Of a stretch of 64,000 bases of DNA, positions 57,208-64,000 are shown in pieces; positions within the stretch are counted from its first letter, which is position 1; each line of letters opens with the position of its first letter. A model generated the notes under the pieces. The model did not search any database, was not told where the DNA came from, and saw nothing but the letters and a program-made list of their open reading frames with translations. The position numbers and the translations under genes are program-made. The stretch spans positions 186,001 through 250,000 of the forward strand of contig NZ_RRYT01000002.1 of the NCBI RefSeq assembly GCF_006363815.1, in the 5' to 3' direction. This DNA is from Thermomonospora catenispora (GTDB taxonomy: Bacteria; Actinomycetota; Actinomycetes; Streptosporangiales; Streptosporangiaceae).

Positions 57208-58112
57208 TCCGGATGATCCGCGGGGCGGCGCTGCTGGCCGCCGCCGTACTCGCCCTGTCGGCCTGCGGCGGAGGCGGCGACGACCCGCTGAGCGGCGGCG
57301 GAGGGGGCGGCGGCGCCGTCGTCGTCGGCGGCGCCGACTTCCCCGAGAGCGGCCTGATCGGCGAGATCTACGCGCAGGCGCTGGAGGCCAAGGGCGTCAA
57401 GGTCGAGCGCAAGTTCGGCATCGGCTCCCGCGAGGTCTACTTCGGCCAGGTCAAGAGCGGCGCCATCCAGGTGTTCCCCGAATACACCGGGGCGCTGCTG
57501 GCCTACCTCGACAAGGACGACCCGGCGAGCACCAGCGAGGAGGTGACCGCGGCGCTCAAGCGGAAGCTGCCGCCGGAGCTGGAGATCCTCACCCCCTCGC
57601 GGGCCGAGAACAAGGACACGCTGGTGGTCACCGCGCAGACGGCCGCCCGGCACGGCCTGACGACGATCGAGGACCTCAAGCCGGTCGCCCGGGACTTCGT
57701 CATCGGCGGCCCGCCGGAGTTCAAGACCCGCAAGCAGGGCATCGTCGGCCTCGAGCAGGTGTACGGGCTGACGTTCAAGGAGTTCAAGTCGCTGGACACC
57801 GCCGGCCCGATCACCGTCGCCAACCTGCGGAAGGGGCAGGTCCAGGTGGCCAACCTGTTCTCCACCGACGCGGCCATCAAGAAGAACGGCTTCGTCGCGC
57901 TGACCGACCCCAAGAACGTGTTCGGCGCGCAGAACGTCGTGCCGCTCGTCCACCGCTCCAAGGTGAACGACACCGTCCGCGACACGCTCAACGCCGTGTC
58001 GGCCAGGCTCACCACCGAAGGGCTGCTGGAGATGAACGCCGAGATGTCGGAGAACAAGACCGACCCGGCCGTCGTCGCCGAGAACTGGCTCACCGGAAAC
58101 GGCCTGGCCTAG
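57204..58112 (+). CDS. OpuC-type glycine-betaine-family substrate-binding lipoprotein
   Basis: The 302-residue protein starts at ATG 57204, overlapping permease 2. A lipoprotein signal (LLAAAVLALSAC) and a Gly-rich linker precede the OpuAC domain: VVVGGADFPESGLIGEIYAQALEA, GSREVYFGQVKSGAIQVFPEYTGALLAYL and NLFSTDAAIKKNGFVALTDPKN. This is the betaine/choline/carnitine group; the aromatic cage cannot be assigned safely by eye. EgtU-type domains for ergothioneine belong to the same fold. A hairpin follows at 58162. Confidence 0.9.
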   Translation: MIRMIRGAALLAAAVLALSACGGGGDDPLSGGGGGGGAVVVGGADFPESGLIGEIYAQALEAKGVKVERKFGIGSREVYFGQVKSGAIQVFPEYTGALLAYLDKDDPASTSEEVTAALKRKLPPELEILTPSRAENKDTLVVTAQTAARHGLTTIEDLKPVARDFVIGGPPEFKTRKQGIVGLEQVYGLTFKEFKSLDTAGPITVANLRKGQVQVANLFSTDAAIKKNGFVALTDPKNVFGAQNVVPLVHRSKVNDTVRDTLNAVSARLTTEGLLEMNAEMSENKTDPAVVAENWLTGNGLA

Positions 58113-58161
58113 CGGCCGCACGGCGCCGCACGGCGCCGGATTGTGCGCTCCGGCCTCCACG

Positions 58162-58200
58162 GACCTCCCCGCGCGACCCCGCCGGGCCGGCGGGGAGGTC
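58162..58200 (+). terminator. Terminator hairpin of the OpuC-type operon
   Basis: GACCTCCCCGC (58162-58172) pairs perfectly with 58190-58200 around a 17-base loop that itself can pair (CCGCCGGGCCGG). It lies 50 bases past the binding-protein stop. The 245-base gap holds no gene. Confidence 0.6.
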
Positions 58201-58357
58201 CCGCGCGCTCGGGAGGGCCGGAGCCGGGGCGCGTCGGGCGGCCCCCGGCGCATCCGCCCGCGAACCCCGCCTCCGGAGGCGGCATCGAAGCGGAAAGATG
58301 ATCACTTGTGCCCGGGCGTCGCGCTGACGGGGCGCCGGGCCGGGTCGAGGAGGAACG

Positions 58358-59212
58358 ATGCCGCAACCCCCCGGCGCCTATCCCGACGGGCGGGGCAACA
58401 TCCGCTACTGGGACGGCCGGTCGTGGACGAGCAAGGTCTCCACCGGATCGGGGTGGAGGGACGACCACGACGTGCCCTCCGGCTCGCCGCCGGGGGAGTT
58501 CTGGCGGGACCACACCGTCTCGGCGCCCCCGCATCGGGCCGCGCACGACCCCGGCGACCCCGCCGTGAACCCGTTTCCGGCGGTGCCCGCCGGGGCGGGC
58601 GGCTGCCTCGTCGTCGGCTTCGCCCTCGTGCTGCTTCCCAGGCTGCTGTGGAAGGCCTACCTGGGGTTCATCCACGACCACAGGTGGGCGCTGCTGGCGG
58701 CCCTCGTCGTCGTGACCGCCGCCTGGGCCGTGCGGCGGATCGCCGGTCGGCCCAGGCTCCTGGGCCGGGTCGCGGGGGCGGCCGTCTGGGGCGCCCTGCT
58801 CATCTCCACCGTGGGCGGCTTCCGTCACGACGACGGTCCCCCTCCGCCGCCGACCCACGACCCGGTCGCCGAGGCGCGCAAGGTCCTGGTGGCCGCTGGG
58901 AAGGGCGACACCGGCCTGTGCGCGGGCATGCCGATCGAGTTGACGCTCAAGGTGCGCGACCACTACGGGTTCGTCGACTGCCACGGCGCCTTCGAGGAGA
59001 TCGGCCGCCAGACCGACGAACGGGAGCTGGAAGAGCTCAAGAACGTGCAGGTCACCGTGGTGGGCGAACGGGACGTCACGCCGTGCTGCGGGCTGCTGGC
59101 GGAGGCGACCACCTACGTCACGGTGCGGCTGGGGCCCAATCCGCTGGGCTGGACGCAGATGGAGTTCGCGCCGGGGGCCGAAAGCGGGATTCTCCACGAC
59201 ATCGCCTGGTGA
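58358..59212 (+). CDS. DUF2510-containing membrane protein
   Basis: The 284-residue protein opens with a DUF2510 motif (YPDGRGNIRYWDGRSWTSK), a short aromatic domain found at the start of many actinobacterial membrane proteins. Two to three TM segments follow (GGCLVVGFALVLLPRLLW, WALLAALVVVTAAWAV, VAGAAVWGALLIST). The C-terminal domain of about 120 residues is outside and has Cys in GLCAGMP, FVDCHG and VTPCCGLL, perhaps disulfides. No known function. It lies between the OpuC and hut operons and may be independent. Confidence 0.7.
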   Translation: MPQPPGAYPDGRGNIRYWDGRSWTSKVSTGSGWRDDHDVPSGSPPGEFWRDHTVSAPPHRAAHDPGDPAVNPFPAVPAGAGGCLVVGFALVLLPRLLWKAYLGFIHDHRWALLAALVVVTAAWAVRRIAGRPRLLGRVAGAAVWGALLISTVGGFRHDDGPPPPPTHDPVAEARKVLVAAGKGDTGLCAGMPIELTLKVRDHYGFVDCHGAFEEIGRQTDERELEELKNVQVTVVGERDVTPCCGLLAEATTYVTVRLGPNPLGWTQMEFAPGAESGILHDIAW

Positions 59213-59224
59213 ACCCCTCCGGTC

Positions 59225-59980
59225 TCACCCCCGTCCCCCCAGCCGGCGGGTCAGCTCGGCGGCGGTCGCCCGGACACGGGCGGCCAGGGCGGGCCAGGCG
59301 GGCTCGGGACGGGAGTCGCGGTGGAAGGTGACCGTGACGGCCGCGGTGGGGTGGCCGACATGGTCGAAGACGCAGGCGGAGATGCTGGCGAAGCCCTCGG
59401 TGACATGGCCGTCCTCGACCGACCAGCCGCGCTGGCGGTCCTCGGCGAGGGTCCGGCGCAGCTCGCCCAGGGAGGCGGGACCGCGGCCGGTGCGGGTCGG
59501 CAGGGGTCCGGGGAACAGGGCGCGGACCTGGGCCGCCGGCAGGTGGGCGAGGACGGCGCGGCCGCTGGCGGTCAGGTGCGCGGGCAGCCGCACGCCCACG
59601 TCGGTGACCAGGGTGTGGTGCCGGGCCGGCTGCTCCTTGAGCAGGTAGAGGGTCTCCGCGCCGTGCAGGACGCCGAGCTGGGCGATCTCGCCGGTGCGGT
59701 CCACCAGGCGGCGCAGCGGCAGGCGGGCCAGCCGTTCCAGCGGCCCCTGCCGCAGATAGGCCGAGCCGATCTCGAACGCCGCGACGCCCAGCCCCCACCG
59801 GCGTTCCTCCGGCAGATGGACCACGAAGTTCTCCTCGGCCATCTCCTTCAGCAGGTGGTAGGTCGACGAGCGCGGCAGCCCCAGGGCGCGGGCGATCGCC
59901 GAGGCGGGCAGCGGACCGGCCGAGGAGGCCAGCAGCCGCAGCACCGCCAGGGTCCGGCGGGCCGCGGGCACCTGGCTCAT
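59225..59980 (-). CDS. IclR-family regulator, probable regulator of histidine utilisation
   Basis: The 251-residue protein starts at ATG 59980. HTH: ASAIARALGLPRSSTYHLLKEM; effector domain: RLPAHLTASGRAVLAHLP, SVEDGHVTEGFASISACVFDHVGHPTAAVTVT. It is divergent from hutH with an 82-base gap holding a palindrome, so it most likely controls the hut operon and itself. The ligand may be urocanate or histidine; that is inferred from position. Confidence 0.9.
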   Translation of the reverse strand: MSQVPAARRTLAVLRLLASSAGPLPASAIARALGLPRSSTYHLLKEMAEENFVVHLPEERRWGLGVAAFEIGSAYLRQGPLERLARLPLRRLVDRTGEIAQLGVLHGAETLYLLKEQPARHHTLVTDVGVRLPAHLTASGRAVLAHLPAAQVRALFPGPLPTRTGRGPASLGELRRTLAEDRQRGWSVEDGHVTEGFASISACVFDHVGHPTAAVTVTFHRDSRPEPAWPALAARVRATAAELTRRLGGRG

Positions 59981-59990
59981 GACCCCCGAT

Positions 59991-60008
59991 TGTCTCGTAT
60001 TCCAGACA
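59991..60008. promoter_or_regulatory. Candidate IclR operator between the regulator and hutH
   Basis: TGTCTCGTATTCCAGACA has TGTCT and AGACA arms around an AT-richer centre, 10 bases from the IclR ATG and 55 before hutH. The half-site spacing suits IclR dimers. Confidence 0.45.
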
Positions 60009-60062
60009 TCGGCGGCCTCCGCCCCCTGTGACCGGGGAGTCCGCCGCGGGTCCAATGGGGGT

Positions 60063-61619
60063 ATGAGCATCCGTGTGGGGGACAAGGGCGTCGAGGTCGG
60101 GCCGCAGCCGCTGACGTTCGACCAGGTCGTGGCGGTGGCGCGGGAGGACGCGCCGGTCGTGCTCACCGAGGAGGCGATCGACGCCATCGCGGCCGCCCGC
60201 GCCCATGTCGAGGAGCTGGCCGCCCGGTCCACCCCGGTGTACGGGGTGTCCACCGGGTTCGGGGCGCTGGCGACCCGGCACATCCCGCCGGAGCTGCGCG
60301 CCAGGCTGCAGGTCAACATCATCCGCTCGCACGCCGCCGGCTCGGGCCCGGAGGTCGAGCGCGAGGTCGTCCGGGCCATGATGCTGCTGCGGCTGCGCAC
60401 CCTGGCCAGCGGGCGCACCGGCGTCAGGCCCGCCACCGCCCGGGCCCTGGCGGCCCTGCTCAACAGCGGCATCACCCCCGTGGTGCACGAGTACGGGAGC
60501 CTGGGCTGCTCCGGCGACCTGGCCCCGCTGTCGCACGTGGCGCTGGCGCTGATCGGCGAGGGCGTGGTCCGCGACGCCGCCGGCGAGCCGCGACCCGCCG
60601 CCGAGGCGCTCGCCGAGGCCGGGATCGAGCCCCTCACCCTCGGCGCCAAGGAAGGGCTGGCGCTGATCAACGGCACCGACGGGATGCTCGGCATGCTGGT
60701 GCTGGCCCTGCACGACCTGCGGCGGCTGCTCCAGCACGCCGATCTCGCCGCCGCGATGAGCGTGGAGGCGCTGCTGGGCACCGACCGGGTGTTCGCCGCC
60801 GACCTGCAGGCGCTGCGCCCGCACCCCGGGCAGGGGGCGTCGGCCGCCAACCTGCGCGCCCTGCTGGCCGACTCGGAGATCATGGAGTCGCACCGCGGCC
60901 CCGACTGCACCCGCGTCCAGGACGCCTACTCGCTGCGCTGCTCCCCGCAGGTGAACGGCGCCGCCCGGGACACCCTCGCGCACGCCGAGCTGGTCGCCTC
61001 CCGGGAGCTGGCCTCGGCGGTGGACAACCCCGTGGTGCTGCCGGACGGGCGGGTGGAGTCCAACGGCAACTTCCACGGCGCGCCGCTCGCCTACGTGCTG
61101 GACTTCCTCGCCATCCCCGTCGCCGACGTGGCCTCCATGTCCGAACGCCGCACCGACCGGATGCTGGACGTGGCCCGCTCCCACGGCCTGCCGGCGTTCC
61201 TGGCCGACGACCCGGGCGTGGACTCCGGCCACATGATCGCCCAGTACACCCAGGCGGCGATCGTCTCCGAGCTCAAGCGCCTGGCCGTCCCCGCCTCCGT
61301 GGACTCCCTGCCCAGCTCCGCCATGCAGGAGGACCACGTCTCGATGGGCTGGAGCGCCGCCCGCAAGCTGCGCCGCTCCCTCGACGGGCTGACCCGGGTG
61401 CTGGCGATCGAGATCCTCACCGCCGCCCGCGCCCTCCAGCTGCGCTCCCCGCTGCGCCCCGGACCCGCCACCGGCGCCGTGGTCGCCGCCCTCCGCGAGC
61501 ACGTCCCCGGCCCCGGACCGGACCGCCACCTGGCCCCCGAGATCGACGCCGCCGTCCGCCTGGTGCGGGACGGCGCCCTGCTCACCGCCGCGGAGACCGT
61601 CACCGGCCCGCTCGCCTGA
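60063..61619 (+). CDS. hutH: Histidine ammonia-lyase
   Basis: The 518-residue protein deaminates histidine to urocanate, the first hut step. ATG 60063 is used; the open frame begins in the regulatory region. The MIO site lies in EYGSLGCSGDLAPLSH: the cofactor tripeptide is Cys-Ser-Gly rather than Ala-Ser-Gly, a variant I recall from actinobacterial HutH. Other motifs: YGVSTGFGALA, QVNIIRSHAAG, LINGTDGMLGM, RCSPQVNGAARDTLAHA, NGNFHG and SMQEDHVSMG. hutU follows 24 bases downstream. Confidence 0.95.
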   Translation: MSIRVGDKGVEVGPQPLTFDQVVAVAREDAPVVLTEEAIDAIAAARAHVEELAARSTPVYGVSTGFGALATRHIPPELRARLQVNIIRSHAAGSGPEVEREVVRAMMLLRLRTLASGRTGVRPATARALAALLNSGITPVVHEYGSLGCSGDLAPLSHVALALIGEGVVRDAAGEPRPAAEALAEAGIEPLTLGAKEGLALINGTDGMLGMLVLALHDLRRLLQHADLAAAMSVEALLGTDRVFAADLQALRPHPGQGASAANLRALLADSEIMESHRGPDCTRVQDAYSLRCSPQVNGAARDTLAHAELVASRELASAVDNPVVLPDGRVESNGNFHGAPLAYVLDFLAIPVADVASMSERRTDRMLDVARSHGLPAFLADDPGVDSGHMIAQYTQAAIVSELKRLAVPASVDSLPSSAMQEDHVSMGWSAARKLRRSLDGLTRVLAIEILTAARALQLRSPLRPGPATGAVVAALREHVPGPGPDRHLAPEIDAAVRLVRDGALLTAAETVTGPLA

Positions 61620-61643
61620 CCTCGACCTTCCAAGGAGGAGCAG

Positions 61644-63299
61644 ATGTCTGGACCGCGCCCCGTGCGGGCACCGCGCGGCACGACGCCGAGCGCCAAGGGC
61701 TGGCCGCAGGAGGCCGCGCTGCGGATGCTCATGAACAACCTGGACCCCGAGGTCGCCGAGCACCCCGACGACCTGGTGGTGTACGGCGGCACCGGGCGGG
61801 CCGCCCGCGACTGGGCCTCGTTCGACGCGATCGTCCGCTCGCTCACCGAGCTGGAGGGCGATGAGACGCTGCTGGTGCAGTCCGGCAAGCCGGTCGGGAT
61901 CTTCCGCACCCACGAGTGGGCGCCGCGGGTCCTGATCGCCAACTCCAACCTGGTGCCGCAGTGGGCGACCTGGGAGGAGTTCCGCCGGCTGGAGGCCGCC
62001 GGGCTCACCATGTACGGGCAGATGACCGCCGGGTCGTGGATCTACATCGGCACCCAGGGCATTCTGCAGGGCACCTACGAGACGTTCGCCGCCGTCGCCG
62101 CCAAGCGGTTCGGCGGGTCGCTGGCCGGGACGATCACGCTGACCGCCGGGCTCGGCGGGATGGGCGGCGCGCAGCCGCTGGCCGTCACCATGAACGGCGG
62201 AGTGGCGATCTGCGTCGAATGCGACCCCTCCCGCATCGAGCGCCGCGTCGCCCACGGCTACTGCGACCTGCGGGCCGCCGACCTGGAGGAGGCGTTGCGC
62301 CTGGCCGAGCGGGCCAAGGCCGAACGCCGCCCGCTGTCGATCGCGGTGCTCGGCAACGCCGCCGACGTCGTGCCCGAACTGCTGCGCCGGGGCGCCCCGA
62401 TCGACGTGGTCACCGACCAGACCTCCGCCCACGACCCGCTGGCCTACCTGCCGCGCGGCGTGGCGTTCGAGGACATGGCCGCCGAGCGCGACAAGGACCG
62501 CGACGGCTTCATCCGCCGCGCCCGCGAGTCGATGGCCGCGCACGTCGAGGCGATGGTCGGCTTCCAGGACGCCGGGGCCGAGGTCTTCGACTACGGCAAC
62601 TCCATCCGGCGGGAGGCGCAGCTCGGCGGATACGAGCGGGCCTTCGACTTCCCCGGGTTCGTGCCCGCCTACATCCGGCCGCTGTTCTGCGAGGGCAAGG
62701 GCCCGTTCCGGTGGGCGGCCCTGTCGGGCGACCCCAAGGACATCGCCCGCACCGACCAGGCGATCTGCGAGCTGTTCCCCGACAACGAGCCGCTGGTCCG
62801 CTGGATCACCATGGCCCGCCGGAAGGTCCGCTTCCAGGGCCTGCCCGCCCGGATCTGCTGGCTGGGGTACGGCGAGCGCGACAAGGCCGGCGCGGTGTTC
62901 AACGACCTGGTGGCGCGCGGCGAGATCAGCGCCCCGATCGTGCTGGGCCGCGACCACCTGGACGCGGGCAGCGTCGCCAGCCCCTACCGGGAGACCGAGG
63001 GCATGGCCGACGGGTCCGACGCCGTCGCCGACTGGCCGCTGCTGAACGCCCTGCTCAACACCGCCTCCGGGGCCTCGTGGGTGTCGATCCACCACGGCGG
63101 CGGCGTGGGCATCGGCCGGTCCCTGCACGCCGGGCAGGTCTGCGTGGCCGACGGCACCCCGCTGGCGGCCGAGAAGCTGGCCAGGGTGCTGACCAACGAC
63201 CCCGGCACCGGCGTGATGCGGCACGTGGACGCCGGATACCCCCGGGCCGCCGAGGTCGCCGCGCAGCGCGGCGTGCGCGTCCCGATGGCGGACCGGTGA
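61644..63299 (+). CDS. hutU: Urocanate hydratase
   Basis: The 551-residue NAD-dependent enzyme converts urocanate to imidazolone propionate. AAGGAGGAG lies before ATG 61644. Motifs: [58 protein letters not shown] (NAD), [31 protein letters not shown]-like [15 protein letters not shown], and [23 protein letters not shown]. Complete and normal length. It overlaps the next gene by 4 bases. Confidence 0.96.
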   Translation: MSGPRPVRAPRGTTPSAKGWPQEAALRMLMNNLDPEVAEHPDDLVVYGGTGRAARDWASFDAIVRSLTELEGDETLLVQSGKPVGIFRTHEWAPRVLIANSNLVPQWATWEEFRRLEAAGLTMYGQMTAGSWIYIGTQGILQGTYETFAAVAAKRFGGSLAGTITLTAGLGGMGGAQPLAVTMNGGVAICVECDPSRIERRVAHGYCDLRAADLEEALRLAERAKAERRPLSIAVLGNAADVVPELLRRGAPIDVVTDQTSAHDPLAYLPRGVAFEDMAAERDKDRDGFIRRARESMAAHVEAMVGFQDAGAEVFDYGNSIRREAQLGGYERAFDFPGFVPAYIRPLFCEGKGPFRWAALSGDPKDIARTDQAICELFPDNEPLVRWITMARRKVRFQGLPARICWLGYGERDKAGAVFNDLVARGEISAPIVLGRDHLDAGSVASPYRETEGMADGSDAVADWPLLNALLNTASGASWVSIHHGGGVGIGRSLHAGQVCVADGTPLAAEKLARVLTNDPGTGVMRHVDAGYPRAAEVAAQRGVRVPMADR

Positions 63300-64000
63300 G
63301 CTTCCAGCGGATGTGGGCGGAGCTGCTGCCCATCGGCCGGGACGCGGCGATCGGCGGCTACCGCCGGTTCTCCTGGACGCCGCCGGAGCTGGAGTGCCGG
63401 GCGTGGTTCCGCGACCAGGCCCGGCGGCGTGGCCTGCGGCTGGAGGCCGACCGCAACGGCAACCTGTTCGCCTGGTGGGACGCCGGCTCCGGCCCCGCCG
63501 TGCTCACCGGCTCGCACCTGGACTCGGTGCCCGGCGGCGGCGCGTTCGACGGGCCGCTGGGAGTGGTCTCCGCGCTGGCCGCGATCGACCGGCTGCGCGC
63601 CGAGGGCTGGACGCCGCGCCGCCCGATCGGGGTGGCGGTCTTCGCCGAGGAGGAGGGCGCCCGGTTCGGCGTCGCCTGCCTGGGCTCGCGGCTGCTGACC
63701 GGCGCCATCGACCCGGCGCGGGCGCGCTCGCTGCGCGACGGCGACGGCCGGACGTTCGGCGAGGTCATCGCCGAGCACGGACTGGACCCCGAGGCGATCG
63801 GCCCCGAGGAGGACCTGCTCGGCCGGATCGGCTGCTTCGTCGAGCTGCACATCGAGCAGGGCCGCGCCCTGCACGCCCCGGTCGGCGTGGCGAGCGCGAT
63901 CATCCCGCACGGCCGCTGGCGGCTGGACTTCACCGGACGGGGCGACCACGCCGGGACGACCCGCCTGGCCGACCGGCGCGACCCGATGCTGCCGTTCGCC
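63296..64000 (+). CDS. Allantoate amidohydrolase/N-carbamoylase-type M20 hydrolase (3' end outside window)
   Basis: The 235 visible residues from GTG 63296, overlapping the hutU stop, form the N-terminal part of an M20 metallo-hydrolase. [19 protein letters not shown] gives the first metal ligands, [19 protein letters not shown] the Glu pair, and [13 protein letters not shown] the later ligand His. In actinomycetes such a gene lies commonly between hutU and hutI and is annotated allantoate amidohydrolase; it may instead handle formiminoglutamate or a related amidine in histidine breakdown. Confidence 0.85.
   Translation, partial: MSFQRMWAELLPIGRDAAIGGYRRFSWTPPELECRAWFRDQARRRGLRLEADRNGNLFAWWDAGSGPAVLTGSHLDSVPGGGAFDGPLGVVSALAAIDRLRAEGWTPRRPIGVAVFAEEEGARFGVACLGSRLLTGAIDPARARSLRDGDGRTFGEVIAEHGLDPEAIGPEEDLLGRIGCFVELHIEQGRALHAPVGVASAIIPHGRWRLDFTGRGDHAGTTRLADRRDPMLPFA

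Noticed and set aside
59118-63224. A 1368-codon minus-strand open frame opposite hutH and hutU
   Set aside because: The product is Gly/His/Ala/Val-rich low-complexity sequence. hutH and hutU on the plus strand are complete and have full catalytic motifs.

Overview
This window is high-GC (roughly 70-75 % by eye) DNA from an actinomycete. Gene density, GTG starts, 4-base ATGA/GTGA stop-start overlaps, a complete conservon (sensor kinase, roadblock, DUF742, GTPase), egt (ergothioneine) genes, an actinobacterial hut locus and a KstR-type steroid regulon all fit. A member of the Streptosporangiales such as Thermomonosporaceae is my best guess, but nothing here proves the genus. I found no rRNA, tRNA, CRISPR array, transposase or phage gene.

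Layout. (1) 1-1148: end of a lipid/steroid-type SDR gene and an enoyl-CoA hydratase. (2) 1477-9536: ROK regulator, ribose-type ABC importer, Gfo/Idh/MocA dehydrogenase and two sugar isomerase/epimerase TIM barrels, a self-contained sugar or cyclitol uptake and catabolism operon. (3) 9729-15014: a CbiX-like protein without the expected metal ligands, divergent from a conservon. (4) 15692-21422: a single-pass propeller-like protein, a D-cysteine desulfhydrase/ACC deaminase-type enzyme, a possible 37-residue Cys-rich peptide and a secreted nuclease-like protein. (5) 21574-32798: ferredoxin, two paralogous zinc alcohol dehydrogenases, a CYP124/125-like P450, an MBL-fold hydrolase and a FadA5-like thiolase. 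A glycosyltransferase/methyltransferase/toroid-fold operon lies among them. (6) 32825-37029: a P450 divergent from a tightly coupled GT2-P450-epimerase operon. (7) 37039-39961: HhH protein, WYL regulator and SDR. (8) 40328-44452: tandem transmembrane kinases, each fused to an extracellular solute-binding domain; the second is a pseudokinase. (9) 44609-47802: a KstR-like TetR repressor divergent from a FadE26/FadE27-like acyl-CoA dehydrogenase pair. (10) 47819-49045: an ECF sigma-like protein carrying a membrane anchor. (11) 49278-58112: egtABCD, a LacI regulator and an OpuC-type ABC transporter. (12) 58358-64000: DUF2510 protein, IclR regulator, hutH, hutU and the start of an amidohydrolase.

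How they fit together. Five AT-rich palindromes related to the mycobacterial KstR box TnnAACnnGTTnnA (four exact, one with a mismatch) lie upstream of the ferredoxin/ADH pair, the P450, the thiolase, the second ADH and the acyl-CoA dehydrogenases. With the KstR-like repressor they outline a steroid side-chain degradation regulon spread over about 25 kb: C26 hydroxylation by P450 plus ferredoxin, alcohol oxidation, FadE26/27-type dehydrogenation and FadA5-type thiolysis. The egt-opuC-hut neighbourhood combines making ergothioneine from histidine, transporting a betaine-like compound, and degrading histidine. The most novel-looking system is the kinase/pseudokinase receptor pair. Functional statements are family-level recognition by eye; no database search was run.
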